A DNA stretch of 64,000 bases, from positions 16,259,400 through 16,323,399 of the forward strand of contig JAVIAB010000160.1 in assembly GCA_032433765.1 (NCBI GenBank), given 5' to 3'. The position numbers were made by a program, and so were the translations under genes. The notes beneath the pieces were generated by a model. It had not been told where the DNA came from, searched no databases, and was given only the letters and a program-made list of their open reading frames with translations. Positions 55,805 to 64,000 of this stretch are shown here, piece by piece. The stretch's first letter is position 1; every line of letters begins with the position of its first letter. The DNA comes from Megaustenia siamemsis. Taxonomy: Eukaryota > Mollusca > Gastropoda > Stylommatophora > Ariophantidae.

Positions 55805-57190
55805 TATGCTGCAGCTATTTCTTTTTCTTTTTCAATTGGAAAAAAAAAGAAATAGCTGGAGCATATTGTGATAGTTGGAGAAAAAAGAAATAGCTGGAGC
55901 ATATTGTGATAGTTGGAGAAAAAAGAAATAGTTGGAGCATATTGTGATTGTTGGAGAAAAAAGAAATAGCTGGAGCATATTGTGATTGTTGGAGAAAAAA
56001 GAAATAGCTGGAGCATATTGTGATTGTTGGAGAAAAAAGAAATAGCTGGAGCATATTGTGATAGTTGGAGAAAAAGAAATAGCTGGACAATATTGTGATC
56101 TATCTATCTATCTATTGTATTTTCGAGCCGAAGACGGCACATAGGGCAGAACCAGAATCTCAAAAACAGAAACCTTGCGTGCCAAAATGGCACATATTGC
56201 AGAGATCACAGCCTCTAAAATCTATGGCTCTGTTTCCATAACAATAATTTTTACAATGACAGCTTGTCAAGCTATCGATCAATCTCCTTAGTCGCCTCTT
56301 ACGACATGCTTGGAAGGTCACAGTGTCACTATTCTTTACTCATGAGACCCCGGTAACACACAGGATTATTGTGATAGTAGGAGAAAAAAGAAATAGCTGG
56401 AGCATATTGTGATAGTAGGAGAAAAAAGAAATAGCTGGAGCATATTGTGATAGTAGGAGAAAAAAGAAATAGCTGGAGCATATTGTTAAAGTAGGAGAAA
56501 AAAGAAATAGCTGGAGCATATTGTGATAGTTGGAGAAAAAAGAAATGGTTGGAGCATATTCTGATAGTTGGAGAAAAAAGAAATAGCTGGAGCATATTGT
56601 TAAAGTAGGAGAAAAAAGAAATAGCTGTAGCATATTGTGATAGTTGGAGAAAAAAGAAATAGTTGGAGCATATTGTGATAGTTGAAAAAAAGAAATAGTT
56701 GGAGCATATTGTGATAGTAGGAGAAAAAAGAAATAGTTGGAGCATATTGTGATAGTTGGAGAAAAATGAAATAATTGGAGCATATTGTGATTGTTGGAGA
56801 AAAAAGAAATAGTTCTAGCATATTGTGATAGTAGGAGAAAAAAGAAATAGCTGGAGAATATTGTGATAGTTGAAAAAAAGAAATAGTTGGAGCATATTGT
56901 GATAGTAGGAGAAAAAAGAAATAGTTGGAGCATATTGTGATAGTTGAAAAAAAGAAATAGTTGGAGCATATTGTAATAGTAGGAGAAAAAAGAAATAGTT
57001 GGAGCATATTGTGATAGTAGGAGAAAAAAGAAATAGTTGGAGCATATTGTGATAGTAGGAGAAAAAAGAAATAGTTCTAACATATTGTGATAGTAGGAGA
57101 AAAAAGAAATAGTTCTAGCATATTGTGATAGTATGAGAAAAAAGGAATAGTTCTAGCATATTGTGATAGTATGAGAAAAAAAGAAATAGT
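55805..57190. repeat. 38-bp minisatellite, about 28 copies, split by a retroposon
   Basis: Unit GCATATTGTGATAGTTGGAG, AAAAAAGAAATAGCTGGA with TAGGAG and GTTCTA variants. The long minus-strand open frames (YHNMLQLFLFSPTITICSSY-type, up to 247 codons) are translations of the array. An insertion occupies 56100-56366. Confidence 0.96.
56100..56366 (-). mobile_element. SINE-6, shares its tail with LINE H, inserted in the 38-bp array
   Basis: On the - strand it contains CATGTCGTAAGAGGCGACTA, then GCCCTATGTGCCGTCTTCGG, then CTCGAAAATACAATAGATAG with a (GATA)n end. The last part matches the LINE-H 3' UTR at 36060-36108. Direct repeats TATTGTGAT lie at 56091-56099 and 56367-56375. Confidence 0.82.
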
Positions 57191-57194
57191 TGGA

Positions 57195-57325
57195 AAGGAT
57201 TGAGAGTGCACACCGAGCAGTTAAAAAGCGTGCTTGGTTGGAAGGCAACATCAGAAATGATAAACAGCTGTAGAGATAGAAAGTTGTGAAGGGACATGAT
57301 CGCCTACGCCAGCAGGCACGAATAG
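57195..57325 (+). mobile_element. LINE family C 3' end fragment
   Basis: Frames read AWLEGNIRNDKQL and GHDRLRQQAR, the family C terminus (WLGRRSTTEMINSC..RKLWRDMITYA) shifted out of frame. It follows directly after the 38-bp array. Confidence 0.75.
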
Positions 57326-57524
57326 TTGAGGGATGGCAAGTTCACGTGGGCAGGTCAGGAGTGAACCGAACAACATGAGCTGTAAACGTGAATACTTCAC
57401 AATTGTTGACAGTGGTTGAATACCTACTAGACCGCCATGAGTGCTGGCTGTTATATAACGTGATGTTTTAAAGGGACCGCCCACATCACAAATATCGACT
57501 CGTTTTGATCAAACTCAAACTTAA

Positions 57525-57850
57525 ACTCGGTGGACTGGTTGGTCTCGAGGCAAGACGGCGGCCTTGGGACAGGGAGGTTGTGAGTTCAAATCCCGGCTGC
57601 ACCAGTTGGGATTTTTATTGATGATTTCTCTCTGTGGCAACCACCCCTGGTCTCAGCAGGGCTTGCAACGTCAACTACTCATCGACATAAAAAATATGAG
57701 TACCTCCGAAGACGGAGTTATCTGCCTGTGCGGCGAGGGACCCCTGTGCACACGGCTGCCAGGGAAAAAATGGATTAACACGTAAAAATTCAGTTCTTAG
57801 TCTCTAGGGACTTCGCCAGAGGAGAAAGCTGGTGAACGCAAATTAACAAA
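57525..57850 (+). mobile_element. SINE-2, tRNA-headed, full length
   Basis: The head is GGTGGACTGGTTGGTCTCGA (A-box region) and GTTGTGAGTTCAAATCCCGG (B box), then the body TGATTTCTCTCTGTGGCAAC, GAGTACCTCCGAAGACGGAG and CTAGGGACTTCGCCAGAGG. The headless copy is at 42950-43195. Confidence 0.88.
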
Positions 57851-57914
57851 AAAAAAAAACCTCAGAAATGCGTTCACGGTATGTATCACTGATACTTTAG
57901 GTGATTTGATTTGG

Positions 57915-57930
57915 GGGGGGGGGGGGGCTC
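57915..57930. repeat. Poly-G run
   Basis: About 14 consecutive G, just before SINE-3; length from reads may be unreliable. Confidence 0.8.
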
Positions 57931-58240
57931 GGTAGACTAGTTGGGTAAACCACCCGACTGGGTTACTGATGTTCAGACTACCCGTGTTCGATTCCCTCTT
58001 GAAGCAGTGTGAGTTTTACTCGTGGTTGGGGGAAAAAAAATACTTTCCCGGTCGACCTGGCCACTGGCAGAAATGGGTATCTGGGTAGTAGTACTCTGGG
58101 AAGGTGAGGAATGCCGCCTCGTATCGTGAGTTTCGATGCTTGAAGCGACGCTATCTAGAAGTCTCCGAACACTTCTGGATAGGCGGCCAAACACATATGG
58201 GTGAAAACTCGCGTGCTAAGACGCCGATTCAAGTCTTGTA
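57928..58240 (+). mobile_element. SINE-3, tRNA-headed, full length
   Basis: Head GCTCGGTAGACTAGTTGGGT (A box) with B box CCCGTGTTCGATTCCC, then GTCGACCTGGCCACTGGCAG and ACACTTCTGGATAGGC. It ends where the (CTTTAC)n microsatellite begins, which may be its expanded tail. Confidence 0.87.
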
Positions 58241-58580
58241 CTTTACCTTTAACTTTACCTTCTTTACCTTTACCTTCTTTACGTTTACCTTTACCTTCTT
58301 TACCTTTACTTTTACCTTCCTTACCTTTACCTTTACTTTTATCTTCTTTACCTTTATCTTCTGTAACTTTACCTTTACCTTTACCTTCTTTACCTTTACC
58401 TTTACCTTCTTTACCTTTACCTTCTTTACCTTTACCTTTACCTTCTTTACCTTTACCTTCTTTACCTTTAACTTTACCTTCTTTACCTTTACCTTCTTTA
58501 CCTTTACCTTCTTTACCTTTACCTTTACTTTCTTTACCTTTACCTTCTTTACCTTTACCTTTACCTTTACCTTTACTTTA
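58241..58580. repeat. (CTTTAC)n-type microsatellite, 340 bp
   Basis: Repeats of TTACCTTTACCTTCTTTACC with 6-bp and 10-bp spacing. The strange open frames (KVKVKKVKVKK-type on -, FTFTFFTFTF-type on +) come from the repeat. Confidence 0.95.
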
Positions 58581-58769
58581 ATTGATTTGCTCATTTGTGT
58601 CTTTCCAGGATAATAAAATTAACGTTTCTTCTTTTATACATTCAAAATAATTTGCAAAGTAGCATCTCAAAATGTAAAAAAAAATGTATATGTTTAAACA
58701 TAGAATAACGTTTCACCCGAAACTCCCACATTTGTCAGTGTTTGATCTTTTTCATACGAGCATTAAGTA

Positions 58770-59000
58770 CTAAAATATGACGTCACACATTAAATATTTA
58801 CCGTGGCCAGACATTTTAAGTTGCGTGTGTGACGTCACACATTAAATATTTACCGTGGCCAGACATTTTAAGTTGCGTGTGTGACGTCACACATTGAATA
58901 TTTACCGTGGCCAGACATTTTAAGTAGCGCGTGTGACGTCACACATTAAATATTTACCGTGGCCAGACGTTTTAAATTGCGCGTGTGACGCCACACATTT
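58770..59000. repeat. 52-bp minisatellite, 4-5 copies, each with a CRE octamer
   Basis: Unit TGACGTCACACATTAAATAT, TTACCGTGGCCAGACATTTT, AAGTTGCGTGTG. TGACGTCA occurs at 58778, 58830, 58882 and 58934; a fifth copy has TGACGCCA. Confidence 0.93.
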
Positions 59001-59504
59001 AATAAAACGATTCTATTAATATCGATGTTTTGAATGAGCGGAATGTTTCAGGGTCAGAATAACTTAATCCAGAAACGGTGCTAAATTTTCAATCTTAGAA
59101 CTAAAAAGCCACTTTGAAATGAAAACAAACAGCTTTGGCTGCAGGACTCGTCGTACACATTACCCGAGCATGCTGTCGAGTGAAGCAATGAGGCGTCGAT
59201 AAAACTTTTGAGTGCAATGAAATGTGACAATCAAGAAGAAAAAGCTCTCGGGAGAAAAGATTATTGATTGTAAAGCGATTGTTTACTCCCAGAAGGGAAG
59301 AGCTGGGTTTCTCTATTGTGACATGATGTGTTAAGCAATATCGCTGAAAGAATGATCTCTTTCGTTAACCTTTTCCAAATGATTCGTATTATGTTTTACT
59401 TGCTAGTGATACACAAAGGTACATATATGCCTGTCAAGTGTTTAGATATCTCAGTGTAAATTATATACTTATATAACGACATTTGGGTTGTTGTGTCAGA
59501 TACC
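59001..59504. other. Gene-free DNA
   Basis: No supported feature. Confidence 0.4.
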
Positions 59505-60655
59505 ACGGTGTGTAGTCTACTATGCATGATACAAAACATAGTCTACTATGCATGATACAAACATGGTCTACTATGCATGATACAAAAATGGTCTACTATG
59601 CATGATACACACATGGTCTACTATGCATGATACACACATGGTCTACCTTGCATGATACAAACATAGTATACTATGCATGATACAAACATGATCTACTATG
59701 CATGATACACACATGGTCTACTATGCATGATACACACATGGTCTATTATGCATGATACAAACATAGTCTACTATGCATGATACAAACATGGTCTACTATG
59801 CATGATACAAACATAGTACACTATGCATGATACAGACATGGCCTACCTAATGCATGATACAAACTCTACTATGCATGATACACACATATTCTACTATGCA
59901 TGATACAGACATGGCCTACTACTATGCATGATACAAACTCTACTATGCATGATACACACATGTTCTACTATGCATGATACACACATATTCTACTATGCAT
60001 GATACAGACATGGCCTACTACTATGCATGATACAAACTCTACTATGCATGATACACACATATTCTACTATGCATGATACAGACATGGTCTACCACTATGC
60101 ATAGCACAAACTCTACTATGCATGATACAGACATGGTCTTCTATGCATGATACAGACATGGTACCACTATGCATAGCACAAACTCTACTATGCATGATAC
60201 AGACATGTTCTATTATGCATGATACAAACATAGTCTACTATGCATGATACAAACACAGTCAAACATGCATGATACAAACACAGTTTACTATGCATGATAC
60301 AAACATAGTCTACTATGCATGATACAGACTTGTTCTACTATGCATGATACAAACATAGTCCACTATGCATGATACAGACACAGTCTACTATGCATGATAT
60401 AGACATAGTCTACTATGCATGATACAAACATAGTCTACTATGCATGATACAGACATGTTCTACTATGCATGATACAAACATAATCTACTATGCATAATAC
60501 AAACATAGTCTACTATGCATGATACAAACATAGTCCACTATGCATGATACAGACACAGTCTACTATGCATGATATAGACATAGTCTACTATGCATGATAC
60601 AGACATGTTCTACTATGCATGATACAAACATAGTCTACTATGCATGATACAAACA
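59505..60655. repeat. 25-bp satellite-like array, about 46 copies
   Basis: Unit ACTATGCATGATACAAACAT plus AGTCT, with GACATG, CACATG and shortened 19-bp versions. Contains the palindrome ATGCAT, and across unit junctions CATAGTCTACTATG can form a hairpin. Confidence 0.96.
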
Positions 60656-61094
60656 ACACGGCATTGACTCCTACTTTATTTTCAATCAACACCGGAAGCC
60701 AATAAAGATGGAGAAAAATAAACATTCAACCTCATTGGAAAGAAGAGAAAAAGGGTCTATCGATCTATATATATATATAAAACTGTTTGTTTTATCTCAA
60801 TGTGACATTTTTGTTATAATCTTGGGAATTTTGCAATATAAAACTTTACTGAGCTTAATACGTTTTACTTATTCTTACATTTGGTGTCTCTTAGTAGTGG
60901 TTTCAATTTGTATCACCACACACAAAGTGTCAAGTGTTAGGTTGAAGCTGACCTAGAACTGTGAATGCTATTTTAGTAGTTAATAATCATAAAATAAAGA
61001 TAAAAGATTAGCGAATGTGAGAGTCTCGGGTGATGCAATGTTCACTTTTTAAGCATAAAATTGGTTACAATTTAAGATACATCATTATTCAAAT
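60656..61094. other. Gene-free AT-rich DNA
   Basis: No supported feature; the 82-codon frame at 60708 is low complexity and unrecognised. Confidence 0.4.
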
Positions 61095-61625
61095 CCACAA
61101 CAGAAATAAAAAACAGATTAGTTCAGGCTAAAATAGCATTTCAGAAAATGAAAAAAAAAAATCGTATGCAACAAATCTGTCAGTAGAAGTGAGAAAGAGA
61201 GTTCATCGGTGCTATATAGAACTAATTCTGACATATGGAAGCGAATCATGGACAGTAATTAGACAAACAAATGAAAAGACGATTAGAGGTATTTCTCAGA
61301 AGAATGTTGAAAGTTCCCTGGACAGCTAAAAAAAAAACAACAACAAGGAAATTCTCAAAGAGGCCAACACAAAAACTCCTAAAAAATATCTGAAAGAAAC
61401 AATCAAAATTTTTCGGGCACATTATGAAAAGAGGAAAATTGAAATACTTGGTTACAACTGGCAAAATAAAAGGAAAGAGAGATAGCTGAGAACAAAGAGA
61501 AAAAATACTAGATAGCTTGGTGTCATGACATGGAAAACAGTCAACAACAGAACTGATACGATGCACTGTAGATTTTGTAGAAGTACATGATCGCCTAAGC
61601 CAACCTGCATGGCACATGGTGATGA
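61095..61625 (+). mobile_element. LINE family B 3' end, strongly decayed
   Basis: Aligns with 41705-42390 (TCAGGCTAAAATAGCATTTC, GGAAGCGAATCATGGACAGT, ACTGGCAAAATAAAAGGAAA, GATCGCCTAAGCCAACCTG) but has several small deletions and inserted A runs. No usable frame. Confidence 0.82.
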
Positions 61626-61974
61626 TTATTCAAATCATTTTGTATGTATGGGGAGGTGTGTGTGTGTTTTATCTTATTGGAAAGTACAACTGAACAAATC
61701 AGCTAAAGTATAAGTGACAAATGTTTACTAGAATAGACATGTCAGCCCAGGCATTCAATAGACATAGAAACATTTGGCGCTCAACTAGTCTTCATCTTAG
61801 CAAAGGGTCAAGGCATAAAAATGCGAAGCTGCAGTAAAGCTGAATGTGAGGAAAAAATAGTACAGTTGTGTGAACTCCTCTGGTTATGTGTGCATTTGCG
61901 CACATTTCTGCACGTTTCTGTACGTTCACGACATCCGCACTTGGTTGCTATTTCCTTTTCGTTTTGACCTCGGT
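61626..61974. other. Gene-free DNA with a Penelope-like flank
   Basis: 61816-61858 (AAAAATGCGAAGCTGCAGTA, AAGCTGAATGTGAGGAAAAA) is the inverted copy of 35864-35900, so it probably belongs to the foldback family. The rest is not recognised. Confidence 0.5.
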
Positions 61975-62165
61975 TTACACACAGGATAGATAATTTTGTT
62001 TTCTTTAACACATTTCGATTGTTTTTGTTTTGGTTGTTTCGTTATTAGTTTTGTGTGTGTTTTTTTTTTTTTTGGTTTGTTCCTGCTGAAGGCCTATTGG
62101 GCCGAAACGTCGTTTTGTCTGTGTCGTCCACTTATCACGTAAAGCTTCTTACATACCATTTTTTT
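61975..62165 (+). mobile_element. Half copy of the 35449-35836 foldback element
   Basis: Matches the right arm: TTTACACACAGGATAGATAA, GTTTCGTTATTAGTTTTGTG, CTGAAGGCCTATTGGGCCGA, AACGTCG, ending TCACGTAAAGCTTCTTACAT. Confidence 0.8.
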
Positions 62166-62189
62166 CTATTTTTTTAATTTTTCTTCATC

Positions 62190-62560
62190 TTAGCACCAAG
62201 TTTGGAGAATTTTACAAATCAAATGTGCGATCCATGTTATATGCTGTAGAAACGTGGAGAGTGAACCATGAGATAGAAAGTCGACTAAGAGGATTTGAAG
62301 GTTGCTGTCTTAAGACGATTCTAAACATCCATTGGGATCAATACATTATGAATAAAGAGTCGTCATATGGTCAGACAATAACAACGTCAATCAAGAAGTG
62401 AAAAGAAGATTTCGGGAATGGCTAGACGATGGTCTACGAATAGAACGTACTAGACATCCGTATCTTGCATGAACATGGACAGCACCTGGGAAACGAAGAA
62501 GAGGTAAACAATTGGGGACATGACAACGAACTATAGCTCGTTTGAAATCACGTGCCCAAC
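62190..62560 (+). mobile_element. LINE family E C-terminal fragment
   Basis: Frames read VRSMLYAVETWRVNHEIESR, LRGFEGCCLKTILNIHWDQY, then TAPGKRRRGKQLGT and RTIARLKSRAQLQNAI, split by frameshifts. This is the post-RT region of a LINE ORF2 of another family. Confidence 0.68.
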
Positions 62561-62905
62561 TTCAAAACGCTATTGCTCAGAAACCGTTTGTTAAATACTG
62601 TTGAAATTTTCCAAATGTTATTAGAATGCAAAAGACCCTTTAAATGTATATTTAACAAATATCTTGCAGCTGCAGTTTTCTTAAAGCGGCGAATTTCTTT
62701 GATGTTTGTCAAAATTGTAAATTGTGAACCCCTAAATAATAGAAATTGCCGTAGTTGCTGGTCTATGATTAATTTTCACTAGGTAAAGGCGTGGCCGTAA
62801 TGGGGAAATAACTGAATAAGGAAAAACACCAGGAGAATTATTGTCTTCTCAGTTCGAGGACGGACGATAATATCAAGGTATACCTGTATGTCCAATTTTC
62901 ATAGT
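62561..62905. other. Gene-free AT-rich DNA
   Basis: No supported feature; a short open frame (62552-62782) is unrecognised. Confidence 0.4.
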
Positions 62906-62910
62906 TGTGT

Positions 62911-62926
62911 GGTCCTGAAAAGGACC
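62911..62926 (-). promoter_or_regulatory. Histone-mRNA-type 3' stem-loop
   Basis: On the - strand GGTCCTTTTCAGGACC forms a perfect 6-bp stem with a TTTC loop and fits the animal replication-dependent histone consensus GGYYCTTTTCAGRRCC. The flanks, AAAC before and ACACAAC after, also fit. It lies 57 bases after the transposase stop codon on the same strand; histone mRNAs usually have 25-70 bases there. Confidence 0.7.
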
Positions 62927-62983
62927 GTTTGTTGAACTAATTTAAGGTAATATAGGGGCCAACATTGTGGGGGCTATATACTT

Positions 62984-64000
62984 TCATTCTGAATCAGACG
63001 AGTCTAAAAGATTAATAACTGTTTGGGGATGAACATTCCACAAACCATCATTTTTCCAATATTCCTCTTCCTGTTTTAAGACGTGGTCTTCACATTTAGC
63101 CCAATAATCTTTGTCTATATTTAATAAAGCGAGATTAGCAAGAGTCTTTACATCGCATATTTTGAATGTTGTATTTTCATCTGCCACTTGACCTTTTAAT
63201 TTTGCCCAGATTAGTTCTATTGGATTTAAATGAGCATGGTAAGGTGGCAGCCTCAAACTTATATGACCGTGCTCTTGGATAATCTTATCTATTTGAAAAA
63301 TCTTTGTCCTTTGTTTTTGCTTTACTAGAGATAGTAATTCAGGTTTTAAGTACATGTTATTAAATTGTATGTGCTCCTTCGTGAGTCATATCTTAATAGC
63401 ATCTTTTGTACTGGATGGCGTCGGGACTTTATCTTCAAGTGCAACAATGTTGTGGTACGCTGCATTGTCCATTATTAGGCAAGATGGTCGATCTAGTGAT
63501 GGGAGAACAGAATTTTCAATCCAATGTCTAAATATGTGACCATTCATCTCAGAGTGATAATCCCGATTGTCTATGGATTTTGAAAGAAAAATGAGCTCTG
63601 CATTCTGTATTAGTCCATGTTGTCGACTACCTGCATGAGCAATTATCAAGCGCTGTCCTTTGCTGCTAGGTATTAATCTCTTAATCTTTCCATCTGATGA
63701 CTGCCATTCCCTTTGGTTAGTGTGGTGAGCATTGATCCATGTTTCATCCAAGTACACAATATCATAACCTTGCTTGCGCACCTCTTTTACTTCACGTAAG
63801 TACTTGCTTCTCATGACTACTATATGTGGCTTCTCACAGATGATGTTTCGTCCATTGGAATACTTTCTGAATGTAAAGCCTGCAGCTCTCACATTCCTCC
63901 ATAATGTAGACTTTGATATTTCAATACTGTTCTTTTTCAGCGAAATTTTTAATTTTCTTATTGTAACAATTTCATTCATACCCAACATTTTGCGAATTTC
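62984..64000 (-). pseudogene. DDE_3-type (IS630/Tc1-like) transposase, 5' cut by window, one in-frame stop
   Basis: The - strand frame enters at the window edge (EIRKMLGMNEI) and runs to the stop at 62984-62986 with one TGA at 63386-63388. Order: helix-turn-helix (IEISKSTLWRNVRAAGFTFR), the first catalytic Asp in YDIVYLDETWINAHH, the second in CLIMDNAAYHN, and the Glu in PPYHAHLNPIELIWAKLKGQ; the wide Asp-Glu spacing (about 80 residues) is unlike classic Tc1 and fits the DDE_3 transposases common in molluscs and insects. KDAIKI then TGA then LTKEHIQF: relatives usually have Trp here, so TGG to TGA is likely. No frameshift. The N-terminus and any inverted repeat are beyond the window. It would cut and paste its element if intact. 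Confidence 0.85.

Noticed and set aside
55693..57083. Long minus-strand open frames, up to 247 codons, of YHNMLQLFLFSPTITICSS type
   Set aside because: They are translations of the 38-bp tandem repeat, whose unit lacks stops in several frames; no start context, splice signals or family similarity.
58104..58613. FTFTFF and KVKVKK low-complexity open frames
   Set aside because: Product of the CTTTAC microsatellite following SINE-3.
59505..60655. CRISPR-like array of 25-bp repeats
   Set aside because: The repeats are contiguous with no unique spacers, and the DNA is eukaryotic.
62911..62926. A histone gene next to the stem-loop
   Set aside because: No histone coding sequence was found on the - strand upstream; the preceding gene is a transposase. 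Only the hairpin is reported.

Overview
This is animal nuclear DNA: spliced coding exons with GT..AG junctions, AT-rich introns, many non-LTR retrotransposon (LINE) 3' ends, tRNA-headed SINEs, Tc1/mariner-superfamily DNA transposons and very abundant minisatellites. The repeat style, including one retroposon that carries the phrase CATGTCGTAAGAGGCGACTAA (typical, from memory, of gastropod retroposons), suggests a mollusc, probably a gastropod. This is an inference; the species cannot be fixed from the window.

The only host protein gene I can support is PIGB (GPI mannosyltransferase 3) on the + strand. Six exons (1265-1374, 5727-5888, 10252-10509, 14916-15441, 16604-16818, 20943-21237) join in frame with matching phases and give 521 residues plus a stop, which is the C-terminal two thirds of the protein; the 5' exons lie upstream of the window. 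Exon 4 codes for an acidic linker of about 145 residues that vertebrate PIGB lacks. Minisatellites sit in nearly every intron. Two of them run right up to the acceptors of exons 3 and 4, and another starts about 30 bases after the stop codon.

From about 22 kb to the end I see no host gene, only mobile elements and tandem repeats. DNA transposons: a nearly complete Tigger/pogo element (23060-25485) with one in-frame stop, a 1.3-kb mariner (52158-53494) inserted into a LINE, a decayed Tc1-like remnant (13500-13950), TTAA-flanked MITEs, and at the right edge a DDE_3-type transposase on the - strand (62984-64000, cut by the window end). LINE 3' ends fall into at least eight families, labelled A to H here. 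tRNA-headed SINEs fall into several families, some with clean target-site duplications. A foldback repeat resembling a Penelope-type terminal repeat lies at 35449-35836, with a half copy at 61975-62160.

About a fifth of the window (rough addition) is tandem repeat with units of 6 to 64 bp. The most unusual observation is a perfect histone-mRNA-type 3' stem-loop (62911-62926, - strand) 57 bases after the stop codon of the right-edge transposase and on the same strand. Others are a minisatellite whose every unit ends in a splice-acceptor-like motif and whose last unit is the true acceptor of PIGB exon 3, and a SINE that shares its 3' tail with a LINE family in the same window.
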